DNA of 64,000 bases from Bryobacterales bacterium (lineage in GTDB: Bacteria > Acidobacteriota > Terriglobia > Bryobacterales > Bryobacteraceae): positions 62,001 through 126,000 of the forward strand of contig JADZBH010000042.1 in assembly GCA_020852175.1 (NCBI GenBank), given 5' to 3'. Both the position numbers and the translations under genes were made by a program. Position 1 is the stretch's first letter; every line of letters starts with the position of its first letter. The notes under the pieces are model-generated. The model was given only the letters and a program-made list of their open reading frames with translations. It was not told where the DNA came from and made no database searches. Below are positions 23,452 through 32,500 of the stretch, in pieces.

Positions 23452-25461
23452 ATGGCGCAACCACGACGGCAAGCTACGTTTTCCTCCTGGCAGGCCTCTG
23501 GGCACGAGCTGGAGGTGGTTTATTCCGAGGCCGTCCTGCACGAAATCGTGGTACAGGCTCTGGACGGGCTGCACAGCCTGCCCGGCACTGGCCTGGAGGT
23601 GGGCGGCGTCCTGTTTGGCACGGCCGACGAAAGCGAAGTCCGCATCACCGCCGCCCGCGAATTAACCTGCGCCCACGCCCTGGGTGCGAACTTTGTACTG
23701 AATGAAAGCGATGAGTCGCGCCTGGACCGTCTGCTCTCCTTCTACAAAGAGGATGCCCTGCTGGGCGGCCTGGCGCCGGTCGGCTTCTACGTGTCGCGAA
23801 CCCGGCGTGCGCTCTCGCTGTTTGAATCCGACACGGCTCTTTTGCAAAAATATTTCCCCCTGGCACAACAGCTTGTGCTCGTGGTGAAGGTGGAGCGTGG
23901 CCGCCCGGCTCGCGCCGGCTTCTTCCTGCGCGAAACCGACGGCAGTCTGATCGCCGAGCGGTCCCATAAGGAGTTTGAAGCCGCGCCTGCCTCCGAGGCT
24001 GGCTTGCGCACCATGACCAGGGCGGAACGGGAAGCCGTGCTGCCCGCGCGTCCCGCCCCGGCCATTCCCACCGCCGCGGTAACCGATGCCGCGGCCGCCA
24101 CCGCTGCAGCGCCCGGAACCGCCGCGGCCCCGGAACCTGCCTCCGAACCGGTGGCCGCCCCGCTGGCGTCGCTGCCGGTGCCGGTAATTAGCCTCCCCAG
24201 CCCAGCCGCCCCACCGGACACCGGCGGCTGGACCGCGCCGGAAGAACTCCTGTCCCGTCCGGGACAAGGTTCGCTGCCCTGGAAGAAAGCCGGTATCGCC
24301 ATCGCTTGCATCGCCCTGCTGGGCTCATTGATTTTTTATATGCGCGGGGGGTGGGGCGGGACCGTGCGCCAGTCCGTGGGCCTGCGCCTGGTGGAGCGTA
24401 ACGGCTTCCTGCTGGCGCTGTGGGATAGCGAAGCCAAGCCCATGCAGGGCCGCTTCTCAGGAGCGCTCGAAGTGTACGATGGCCAGCCGCGCCGGTACAT
24501 GCTGAACCAGTCGTTGCTACAAGAAGGCCAGTGGCGCATCATCACCACGGCGGGCAACGTGATGGTGAAGCTGCGCCTCGGCGCCAAGGGTGAGTTCGTC
24601 GAGACCGCGCGTTACGTCGCCCCCGGCTCTGCCCGCGGAATTCAGCCTGCCGCCTCCGGAGACGCCGCCTCTGAGGATTGGCAGACCCGCCTGGACGAAA
24701 AGCAGCGGCACTTGCAGGAGATACTCGAAACCAATAACACGCTCGATACGCAGCGCGAAACCATGCTCGCCCAGGTGCGGCAACAACTGGACTCCAGCGC
24801 CCCGGGCGGCGCCACGCAACCGCGCCCGCAGGTCCGGCTGCCTGAACCTGGACAGGAACCGGCACAGCAACCCGCTCTGCCCGCCCCCCCACAAGCGGCG
24901 GTTACGTCCTCCGCCCCCACCGGCGCTCTGCCGCTCGGTTTGCAATCGCAGGGCATGCGCCCGCCCTCGGCGCCTCCACCCACAGCCGAAACCCTCGCGC
25001 CAAACTTCGGCGACCGCACCGTTTCCACGCGCCCGGCCGCGCCGCCGGCCACCCCCGCAGCCCCCCTTGCAAACACCGCCGCCCGCTCCGGCCGCATCAT
25101 CTGGACCGGACGGCTCGACCCCGGCGCCACCTTGCTCATCACAGGCCGTCAGGCGACCACCGGCACCGTCACCGGAGCCGTTCCGGCTCAACCTGTCCGC
25201 ATCGGCGTCTACCCGGCCGAACTCGGCCCCCAGGGCTTCATCGCTTATAGCAGCCATGCTCGACACAGAGGCGGCGCCGCCGAACCCGCCGGAGCCGGCA
25301 ACGGCTGGCAGCCCACCACCTTTGCCTACGACCCTAAACGCGCCCGCAATGTGGCCGTCGCGCAACCGCCATCGGCCAGCAACGGCTGGCAGCGCATTCT
25401 GCTGCGCGCAGGCTCCCAGCCCATCACGGCCATTCTCATCGATTGGGAACTGGCGCAGTAG
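23452..25461 (+). CDS. Membrane protein with an N-terminal degenerate JAMM/MPN-like domain
   Basis: 669 residues. Residues ~20-165 look like a JAB/MPN (JAMM) fold: TGLEVGGVLFG supplies the family Glu (Glu49), and PVGFYVSRTRRALSLFESD lines up with the W-Y-H-S-H-P...S-x-x-D metal motif. Here both metal His are replaced (Val114 and Arg116), while the Asp (127) remains, so it should not be an active isopeptidase. An Ala/Pro-rich linker leads to one membrane segment (about 284-304, IAIACIALLGSLIFYMRGGW). Then comes an outside domain with a short coiled coil (RLDEKQRHLQEILETNNTL), a long Pro-rich stretch and a final beta-rich domain. Partners are unknown. An AGGG site lies 5 nt before the ATG. Confidence 0.7.
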   Translation: MAQPRRQATFSSWQASGHELEVVYSEAVLHEIVVQALDGLHSLPGTGLEVGGVLFGTADESEVRITAARELTCAHALGANFVLNESDESRLDRLLSFYKEDALLGGLAPVGFYVSRTRRALSLFESDTALLQKYFPLAQQLVLVVKVERGRPARAGFFLRETDGSLIAERSHKEFEAAPASEAGLRTMTRAEREAVLPARPAPAIPTAAVTDAAAATAAAPGTAAAPEPASEPVAAPLASLPVPVISLPSPAAPPDTGGWTAPEELLSRPGQGSLPWKKAGIAIACIALLGSLIFYMRGGWGGTVRQSVGLRLVERNGFLLALWDSEAKPMQGRFSGALEVYDGQPRRYMLNQSLLQEGQWRIITTAGNVMVKLRLGAKGEFVETARYVAPGSARGIQPAASGDAASEDWQTRLDEKQRHLQEILETNNTLDTQRETMLAQVRQQLDSSAPGGATQPRPQVRLPEPGQEPAQQPALPAPPQAAVTSSAPTGALPLGLQSQGMRPPSAPPPTAETLAPNFGDRTVSTRPAAPPATPAAPLANTAARSGRIIWTGRLDPGATLLITGRQATTGTVTGAVPAQPVRIGVYPAELGPQGFIAYSSHARHRGGAAEPAGAGNGWQPTTFAYDPKRARNVAVAQPPSASNGWQRILLRAGSQPITAILIDWELAQ

Positions 25462-25489
25462 ATTCGCGCCCGACGCTCGTCCCGTTTCC

Positions 25490-25517
25490 TTGCCTCACGG
25501 CCGGGAAATATTATCCT
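25490..25517 (+). promoter_or_regulatory. Promoter of the methyltransferase gene (leaderless)
   Basis: -35 TTGCCT at 25490-25495, a 16-nt spacer, -10 TATCCT at 25512-25517, then 7 nt to the ATG at 25525. Confidence 0.65.
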
Positions 25518-25524
25518 AATAAAG

Positions 25525-26388
25525 ATGAACGAAAGCGCGGCCGCCAAGGAATTTGCTTCGGAAACCATCGGCCGGGTCGCCGATTACTGGAACAGCCGGC
25601 CCTGCAACATTCGTCATTCGCCGCTCCCCGTGGGCACGCGCGAATACTTCGACCAAGTGGAGGCCCGCAAGTATTTCGTCGAGCCTCATATCCCCGCCTT
25701 CGCCGAATTCGACCGTTGGAAGGGCAAACGTGTGCTCGAAATCGGTTGTGGCATCGGCACCGACACCATCAACTTCGCGCGCGCCGGCGCACAGGTTACC
25801 GCCGTGGACCTCACCGAAAAGTCCATCGAGGTGGCGCGACAGCGTGCCGCGGTCTTCGGCCTCGAGGATCGCATCCGCTTTGTCCGCGCCAACGCCGAGC
25901 GGTTACGCGAATTCCTGCCAGCCGAGCCCTTCGATCTCATTTACTCGTTCGGCGTCATCCACCATACGCCCGACCCGGACCGTGTGCTGGAAGAGTTGCG
26001 CCACTACATGCAGCCGGAAACCTCCGTCCGGATCATGGTGTACAACCGTTGGTCGTGGAAAGTGTTGTGGATTCTGGCCACGTACGGCAAGTTCCAGTTC
26101 TGGAAGCTCGACCGCCTGATCGCCGATCACTCCGAGGCGCAAACCGGCTGCCCGGTGACCTACTCCTACTCCCGCACCTCCGGACGGCAATGGCTGGAAC
26201 GCCACGGCATCGCCGTTGACCGTGCCTATGCCGAACATATTTTTCCGTACTCCATCGCCGAGTACGTCCGCTACGAATACACGAAGGTGTGGTACTTCCG
26301 CTGGATACCCCGGTTCCTCTTCCGCGCGCTGGAGCGCGCGTTAGGCTGGCATCTCTGCCTCATCGGCCGCCCCGCCGGGCGTTCGTAG
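25525..26388 (+). CDS. Class I SAM-dependent methyltransferase
   Basis: 287 residues. The SAM-binding motif I is RVLEIGCGIGTDTINFARAG, followed by motif II (VTAVDLTEKSIEVARQRA), FVRANAERL and the motif IV region FDLIYSFGVIHHTPD. These place it with the Methyltransf_11/25-type group, which acts on small molecules or lipids. The last ~90 residues contain many aromatics (YEYTKVWYFRWIPRFLFRAL), so membrane association is possible. It stands alone; the substrate is unknown. Confidence 0.88.
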   Translation: MNESAAAKEFASETIGRVADYWNSRPCNIRHSPLPVGTREYFDQVEARKYFVEPHIPAFAEFDRWKGKRVLEIGCGIGTDTINFARAGAQVTAVDLTEKSIEVARQRAAVFGLEDRIRFVRANAERLREFLPAEPFDLIYSFGVIHHTPDPDRVLEELRHYMQPETSVRIMVYNRWSWKVLWILATYGKFQFWKLDRLIADHSEAQTGCPVTYSYSRTSGRQWLERHGIAVDRAYAEHIFPYSIAEYVRYEYTKVWYFRWIPRFLFRALERALGWHLCLIGRPAGRS

Positions 26389-26675
26389 CCCGGGGCGACG
26401 GCGCACGCAAGGCCTGCAAAGGAACGCATAGGCCCGGTACTACACTAGGATTTATTGATCCTCTGGAACTATGTTTGCGAAGGAATAGAAACGTATAATA
26501 CCTTTTTGTACGAAGGCTATTCCTTGCAGGGGAAAGCGGTGGCCGGCTCGCTCGGCACGCCGCGAGACAGGCCCGTTGGAGCCTGCCGCATTGGGACATG
26601 GGCGGCTGCCGCGGTGCTTGTGCGGACAGATCGGTTCAGTCTGACAACTTGTAGAAAGGTGTACACAGAGAACCG
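26389..26675. other. 287-nt intergenic region, AT-richer than its surroundings
   Basis: No convincing gene. Two overlapping open frames of about 80 codons on opposite strands have no SD site, homology or codon bias. The region holds a perfect TATAAT at 26494-26499 and the inverted repeat described at 26480-26525, and leads into the GGDEF/EAL gene at 26676. It is the longest non-coding stretch in the window. Confidence 0.6.
26480..26525. repeat. Inverted repeat flanking a TATAAT box
   Basis: Perfect 9-nt arms, AAGGAATAG at 26480-26488 and CTATTCCTT at 26517-26525, with a 28-nt loop that contains TATAAT at 26494-26499. The layout suits an operator or a 5'-leader structure upstream of the c-di-GMP gene at 26676. 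Sequence shows only the symmetry; function is inferred. Confidence 0.5.
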
Positions 26676-29555
26676 ATGCCAGCGGGCGGCCCATCATCTC
26701 TAAGCCATCTTTTCTCTTCCGTAATCAGCGCGGATGGGCGTAGGAAATCGATCGTTTCCGGAGAGAAATTTCAGAGGGTGTACGGTTGGGATTCGGCCCG
26801 GCAGGCCGCTCCCGGCTTTTGGTTGAGCCTGCTCGACGAAGAAAGCCGCGAATCCTATCTCGATGCCCTTGGCCGCGCGGTTCGCGAGGGTTGGGCTTCC
26901 CTGCAATACAGCTTCGCCGATGCCTCCGGCCGCCGTCACGACATCCACGAATACTTCCAGCGCGAGGCCCCTTCCCCCAACGTGGAGCCCGCCATCGGCA
27001 GCGTCTTCGTCGCCGGACGGGACAGCACGGCCGGACTGTTCCGCTTTCGGGACGAAATCTGGAATGCCTGGGCCTGCGCCGGCCATGATTTCTTCGCCCA
27101 GGCGCTTGCCGCGCTTACCGCCGCCAGCCACGCCGACCACGCCTTCCTCGGCGAGATCGAAGCGTCGCCTGACGGTCCTGTTCTGCAAACTTTCGCGGTG
27201 AGAACGGATGGCCGCTCGGCGGAGAACTTTTCCTTTCCCCTCGCGGGCAGTCCTTTCGAGCAAGCCCTGCATGGCCAAGTCTGCTTTCAGGATTCCGGGA
27301 CGGCTGCCACCTGCTCCGCGCACCCGCTCGCGCCGGCCGAGGAGTGGTCCGCCTACTACTGTTATCCACTCAAGGACGCCGCCGGGCAGCCCTTGGGCCT
27401 GCTGGCGCTCCTGTTCCGCGAGCCCTGCCCGGAGATCGAAAGGCTGGGCGGAATGGTGGAGTTGATCGCCAGCCGCACGTCGCTGGAATTCGAACGTTTG
27501 CGCGAGCAGCGCCGTCTGACCGAAAGCGAGGAGCGTTTTCGCGAAATCGCCGAAACGATCCAGGACGGATTTTGGGTTCTGGATGCCGCGCGGGAACGGC
27601 TTTCCTACGCCAGCCCGGCCTTCCTCCGGATCTGGGACGGCGCCATGGAAACCCCGTTCGCCCACGCGCCCTGGCGCGTTCTGCTCACCACGCAAGCCAG
27701 CCTGCTGCACAAGACGCCGCTTACACGCGAGTTTCAGATCACGCTCGCCGACGGCTCCACGCGCTGGATTCGCGACCGCTCGTTTCCGGCCTCCGGCGCC
27801 AGCGGCGAACGCGGTCGCGTCATTGGCGTGTGCCGCGACGTGACGGACGAAAAATTGGGGCTGGAAGCCATCTGGGAAAGCCAGCAGTTGGTGCTCACAG
27901 TGGCCAATGCGCTGCCCGCCTTACTGTATCTGTGGGATATCGAGGACGGCCGCGTCACGCTGCTCAACCAGTACTCGCGCGAAATGTTTCAAACCGGCGA
28001 GGAGGATGCTGCGTGCGACCCCGCCGCCGCGATCCACCCTTCGGACCTGGTCAAGCTCCGTGTCATCCGGCGCCAATTGGCCGGCGGAGGCGGGCCTGTG
28101 AATACGTCGTTCCGGCTGCGCCAGCCGGACGGCGGTTACCGCTGGTTCAGCGGTCGCGAAGCCGTATTCCAGCGCGGGCTCTCCGGCGGCGCCAAGCAGA
28201 TTCTCGGCGTGGCCCACGACATCAGCGAGAACATCCGCCTGGAGCAGGAGCTGCTTTTCAGCGCCCTGCATGACCGCCAGACCTCGCTGCCCAACCGCGT
28301 GCTGTTCGAAGAACGTCTGGAGCAGGCCGCCCGGCGCAGCCAGCGCGACCCCGGCCAGGTGATCGGCGTCCTGCTGCTCGATCTGGACCGGTTCCGGCGC
28401 ATCAATGACGGTCTCGGCCACAAAGCGGGCGATGCCGTGCTGGTCGCCCTGGCCCGCCGTCTGGAACTCTGCGTACGAGAGGGCGACACCGTGGCTCGCT
28501 TCGGGTCCGACGAGTTCGGCGTGCTCATCGAGGGCCTGCAGTCGCCCGCCGAGGCTCATCTGGTGGCCGGACGCCTGCTGGCCACCGTCGGGCAGCCCGT
28601 GGACGGACAGCCCCAGGAGGTTCTCATCTCGGCCAGTATCGGCATCTCGATCTCACACTCCTCCGGGGCCGACCCGCACGAGATGCTGCGGGAAGCCGAA
28701 ATGGCTCTTTCCAGCGCCAAGCGCGGAGGCCGCGGCTGCTACCGCGTTTTCGACGCCGCCGAACACAGCGGCACGGCCGGACGCCTGCGGCTGGAATCGG
28801 AACTCCGCGCGGCCTATCATTCGAACCAGTTCGAGTTGCTGTACCAGCCCATTTGCCGTGTGGACGACGGCTCGGTGGCCGGTTTTGAATGTCTGCTCCG
28901 CTGGCGCCACCCCGAACGCGGCTTGCTCTCGCCCGCCGACTTCCTGGACCATGCCTGGGAAGCCGGCCTCATGGAGCGTGTCAGCGGCTGGGTGCTGCGC
29001 ACCGCCTGTGAGCGTCTTTCCGAGTGGCTTCGCATCAATCCCGGCATCTACCTCAGCGTGAACATCGACGGCCGCCAGTTCGCCCAGCCGGACTTCTTCG
29101 AGCACATCGACACCGAACTCAACGCCACCAGGCTGCCCCCCATGGCCCTCCATCTCGAGATCACCGAAACGGCGATCTCGGCCAATCTGGAAGAGGCCGC
29201 CGCCGTGCTGCGCCTGCTGAAAGCGCGCGGCGCCGGCATCATGCTCGACGACTTCGGCATCGGCTTCTCCTCGCTCAGCCGTCTGAGCCGCCTGCCGATT
29301 GACGCTCTGAAAATCGACCGCAGCTTCCTGGAATCCAACGGGGGCAACACGACCGATCCGGTGGTGCTGCGCGCCATGCTCACGCTGGCCCGCGACCTGA
29401 ACATGCGCACCATCGTCGAGGGCGTCGAATCGGAGGCGCAGATGCGTTTGCTGCGCGAGGCCAACTGCCAGTACGCGCAAGGGTACTACCTGTATCAGCC
29501 GATGCACCAGGAGGAAGCTGAGCGGCTGCTCGGCTGCCAAACCGCCGTCGGCTGA
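26676..29555 (+). CDS. PAS-GAF-PAS-GGDEF-EAL protein
   Basis: 959 residues, cytoplasmic. Order: PAS-like (1-110), GAF-like (about 125-290), two PAS/PAC units (about 285-410 and 415-535, the latter ending GVAHDISENIRLEQEL), GGDEF (about 540-695) and EAL (about 705-950). The cyclase motif is RFGSDEF, close to the active G-G/S-D-E-F form, with LLLDLDRFRRINDGLGHKAG upstream. The phosphodiesterase motif is FECLLRW (ECL instead of EAL), while LSVNID (Asn), EITET (Glu), LDDFGIGFSS (Asp-Asp), LKIDRSF (Lys) and VEGVES (Glu) remain. It probably makes c-di-GMP; EAL activity is uncertain. It is convergent with the eight-gene operon, 14 nt away. Confidence 0.88.
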   Translation: MPAGGPSSLSHLFSSVISADGRRKSIVSGEKFQRVYGWDSARQAAPGFWLSLLDEESRESYLDALGRAVREGWASLQYSFADASGRRHDIHEYFQREAPSPNVEPAIGSVFVAGRDSTAGLFRFRDEIWNAWACAGHDFFAQALAALTAASHADHAFLGEIEASPDGPVLQTFAVRTDGRSAENFSFPLAGSPFEQALHGQVCFQDSGTAATCSAHPLAPAEEWSAYYCYPLKDAAGQPLGLLALLFREPCPEIERLGGMVELIASRTSLEFERLREQRRLTESEERFREIAETIQDGFWVLDAARERLSYASPAFLRIWDGAMETPFAHAPWRVLLTTQASLLHKTPLTREFQITLADGSTRWIRDRSFPASGASGERGRVIGVCRDVTDEKLGLEAIWESQQLVLTVANALPALLYLWDIEDGRVTLLNQYSREMFQTGEEDAACDPAAAIHPSDLVKLRVIRRQLAGGGGPVNTSFRLRQPDGGYRWFSGREAVFQRGLSGGAKQILGVAHDISENIRLEQELLFSALHDRQTSLPNRVLFEERLEQAARRSQRDPGQVIGVLLLDLDRFRRINDGLGHKAGDAVLVALARRLELCVREGDTVARFGSDEFGVLIEGLQSPAEAHLVAGRLLATVGQPVDGQPQEVLISASIGISISHSSGADPHEMLREAEMALSSAKRGGRGCYRVFDAAEHSGTAGRLRLESELRAAYHSNQFELLYQPICRVDDGSVAGFECLLRWRHPERGLLSPADFLDHAWEAGLMERVSGWVLRTACERLSEWLRINPGIYLSVNIDGRQFAQPDFFEHIDTELNATRLPPMALHLEITETAISANLEEAAAVLRLLKARGAGIMLDDFGIGFSSLSRLSRLPIDALKIDRSFLESNGGNTTDPVVLRAMLTLARDLNMRTIVEGVESEAQMRLLREANCQYAQGYYLYQPMHQEEAERLLGCQTAVG

Positions 29556-29569
29556 CGCCGCCGCGAGGC

Positions 29570-32500
29570 TTACTTCTGGCCCTTGCTTAACCGCCGGAAG
29601 TATTCGGCCACGGGTTCCTGGTAGCCCGGCGGCACGGGCCGAGCCACCGTGCTCCGCACCTGGCCCCCATTTTTGCCGTCCATTTCCCGGCGCAGCCGCA
29701 GTTCAATCTGTTCCAACCCGGCCAGCATCTGCGAACGCAACTGTTCAACCAGTTCCGGATTGCCGCGGAAGCGCGCCGGATCCAGCCGCTGCATGTCGCG
29801 AATCAGGTCGTTCACCTCTTTCGACATCTCGGGGCTTTCGCCGCCCAGCATGCCGCGCATCGACTGCAGGTCGCGCATGCCTTCGCGGAAAGCCTGTTCG
29901 ACGGCCCTCGGGTCGGAGGCGCGACCGCCGGGGGCGTTGGGCGAATACGAGCCGTCGTTCATCGCCGAATCGTTGTTGCCTTGGCCTCGCGCGCCCCCCG
30001 AGAAGGTACGGAAGCCATCGTTGCCGCCCTGGCCCTGCCCGCTCTGGCGGCCGCCCTGCCCGCCCGCCGCGGCGTTGCCCTGCTGCTGGCCGCCCTGATT
30101 GCCCTGCCCTTGACGGTTCTGCTGGCTGGAGGCGGATTGCTGGCCGCTCTGCCCCGGCTGCCCCTGCTGGCCCGGTTGTCCCTGGCCCGCCTGCTGCTGG
30201 CCCGGCTGTCCCTGCTGGTTTTGTCCCTGTTCGTTCCCCGGCTGGCCCTGCCCGCGCTGCCCGTCGCCGGAGCGCTGGCCCTGGCCCTGCTCCTGCCCGC
30301 CCCGGCGTCCGGCGGATTCCATCTGCCTGCGCAGACGCTCCACGCGGTCCAGCGCGCTTTCCAGGCCCTGCTGTTTCGGGTCCTGCTTTCCGCCCTGGCC
30401 CAGCATCTTCCGCGCCTCGTTCACCTGGTCTCGCAGCTTGTCCAGCATCTGCGTCACCGGGGCCTCGCGCATGTAAGCATACTGGCCCATGCCGCCGCGA
30501 ATCGTTTCGGCGCTGTACTTCAGCCGCAATCCCAATTCGTTCTGCTGCATCTCGCCCAGCGCCTCGCGCAGTTTCGTCGCCGCGGCGCGGTCGCTGGAGC
30601 TCATGCTGCGCGCCGTCTCCTGCATCTCTTTTTCCAGCCGCGACAACTCGTCTGCCATGGCCTGCCTTTGTCCGGCGAGGTCCTCATTCTGGCGGCGCGA
30701 CGCCTGCGGATTCGCCTGTTGCCGCGCCAGCGCTTCCTGCGAGCCGTAGGCCTGCCGCAGCTTATTCGTCAACTCGCGTTGCTGGCGGGCCAATTCCTCG
30801 GTCCGCCCGGCGATACGGTCCATCTTGCCGCCGGACTCCTGCTGGCGCATGCCCGCGATCGATTCGGCGGCCTCACGCAGCCGTTCCGCCGCGCGCCGCG
30901 CCTCGGCTTCGCTGCCCGCCCCGCTTTGTTCCTGGCCGGCTTGCGAAGAGGCGGCCCGCCGCATGTCCTCGGTGGCCTGCTTCAAACGTTCCAGCGCCCG
31001 CTCCACGCGCGGGTCGATCCTGTCGTTCTGCATGTTGCGGCCCACTTGGGGCCGCGCCTGCTGTTGGCCGCGCTGGCCGGACTGCTGCTGGCCCGCCTGG
31101 CCGCCCTGCTGCCCTGAGGCCTGTTGTCCCTGTTGTCCTTGCTGGCCTTGCTGGCCTTGCTGCCCCTGTTGACCCTGCTGGCTCTGCTGGCCTTGTTGGC
31201 CTTGCTGGCCGCGGGTGAGCTGCTCCATCTTCTTCTGCAACTCCTCGGCCTCGCGCCGCAGCATCTCCTGCTGCCAGCGCTGCTGGAAGCTCTGCTTGTT
31301 CTTCTGCTGTTGTTGCGCCAGTTCCTGCTGCCGCCGCGCCAGTTGTTCCAGCTTCTGGAGCGCTTCGTCCACCTGCTGCTCACGCTGGTTCTGTCCGGAG
31401 CGCTGCGCTCCGGTTTCATACTGGTTCTTTTCGGTGTCCAACTCCAGGTCGAACAGGTTTTCCAGGTCGCGGCCCGCGCCACCGCCTCCGCCTCCGCCAC
31501 CGCGCGAACCGAAGGCCACCTGAATCTGGCGGAAAATCGCCTCGGCCCGCAGCAGGTGTTGCAGCGCCTTCTGTTCGTCGGGCAGCGCCTCGCGCCATTG
31601 CCGGTCCTTCAGTTTCCCTGCCGCCGCGCTCATCGCCGCCGCTGCTTCCTTCATGTTCGTCTGGAACGAGGCGAACTCCTGGTTCTCGCCCGTCAACTCG
31701 CGGCGTTGCATGCGCGTGGAAAGCGACAGCGCCTGATCCTTCAACTTCGCCTGCACGTCGCTCAGGAACTTGCCGGTTTCGGCGGCCTCCGCGGGCGTCT
31801 GCTTCCGCTCCTTCGTCTGATTGAAGGTGGCCGCGATGATCTCCTTCTGCCGCGCCGAGATGTTGTTCTGGTCCTGCTGTCCGCCCGCGCCTCCTCCGCC
31901 GCCGCCCTGCTGGGCCTGCGAATACTCGCGTTCAAACGGCTGCGCCTCGATGAAGTACATGTCCGTGCGCGCCGTGACGCGCGCATCCTTGGCCGTGGCA
32001 TACACGCTCACCAGGTCTCCCGGAACCAGCTTGAAATCCTCCAGCGCCAGCAGCACGCTACCCGCCGAGTTGCGTTCGCCCCGCCGCCCGAGCACGGTGC
32101 GCGTCTGTTCCGGACCGCCATTCACCGAGTAGTGGAGGTTCACCTCGTTCAAGCCGAAATCGTCGCTGGCCTCGACGGCCACGGCCACCTCTTCGATCGG
32201 GCTTGCCTTGTAGTCGCGGCCCGGCCTGGAAATACGGATCTCCGGCGGATTCTCGGCGCGCACTTCAATGAAGAAATCCTCGGTCAGACGCACCGCTTCG
32301 CCATGGTCGATGGCCGCCACGTGATACATCCCGTCCTTGGCGATGCGCACAAGCGCCCTGTACCTGTTGTTACCCAGATTCTCCAGCGCCAGACGGTTCT
32401 GGCCATCGAGGACAATCGCACCCTCGGCCACCGGCTTGTCGGTCTGCACCTCGAGCGATGCCTCCGTGCCTTCCACGGCGCGCAGATCGCCGCCCCGCTC

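Noticed and set aside
26396..26450. Possible c-di-GMP (GEMM) riboswitch before the GGDEF/EAL gene
   Set aside because: ACGCAAGGCC and GGAACGCATAGGCC look faintly like parts of the GEMM core, but the tetraloop hairpin and the pairing of P1 cannot be drawn. It also lies more than 200 nt from the gene.
26455..26703. 82-codon open frame in the intergenic region
   Set aside because: No SD or TANNNT spacing, no codon bias, and an equally long frame on the other strand.
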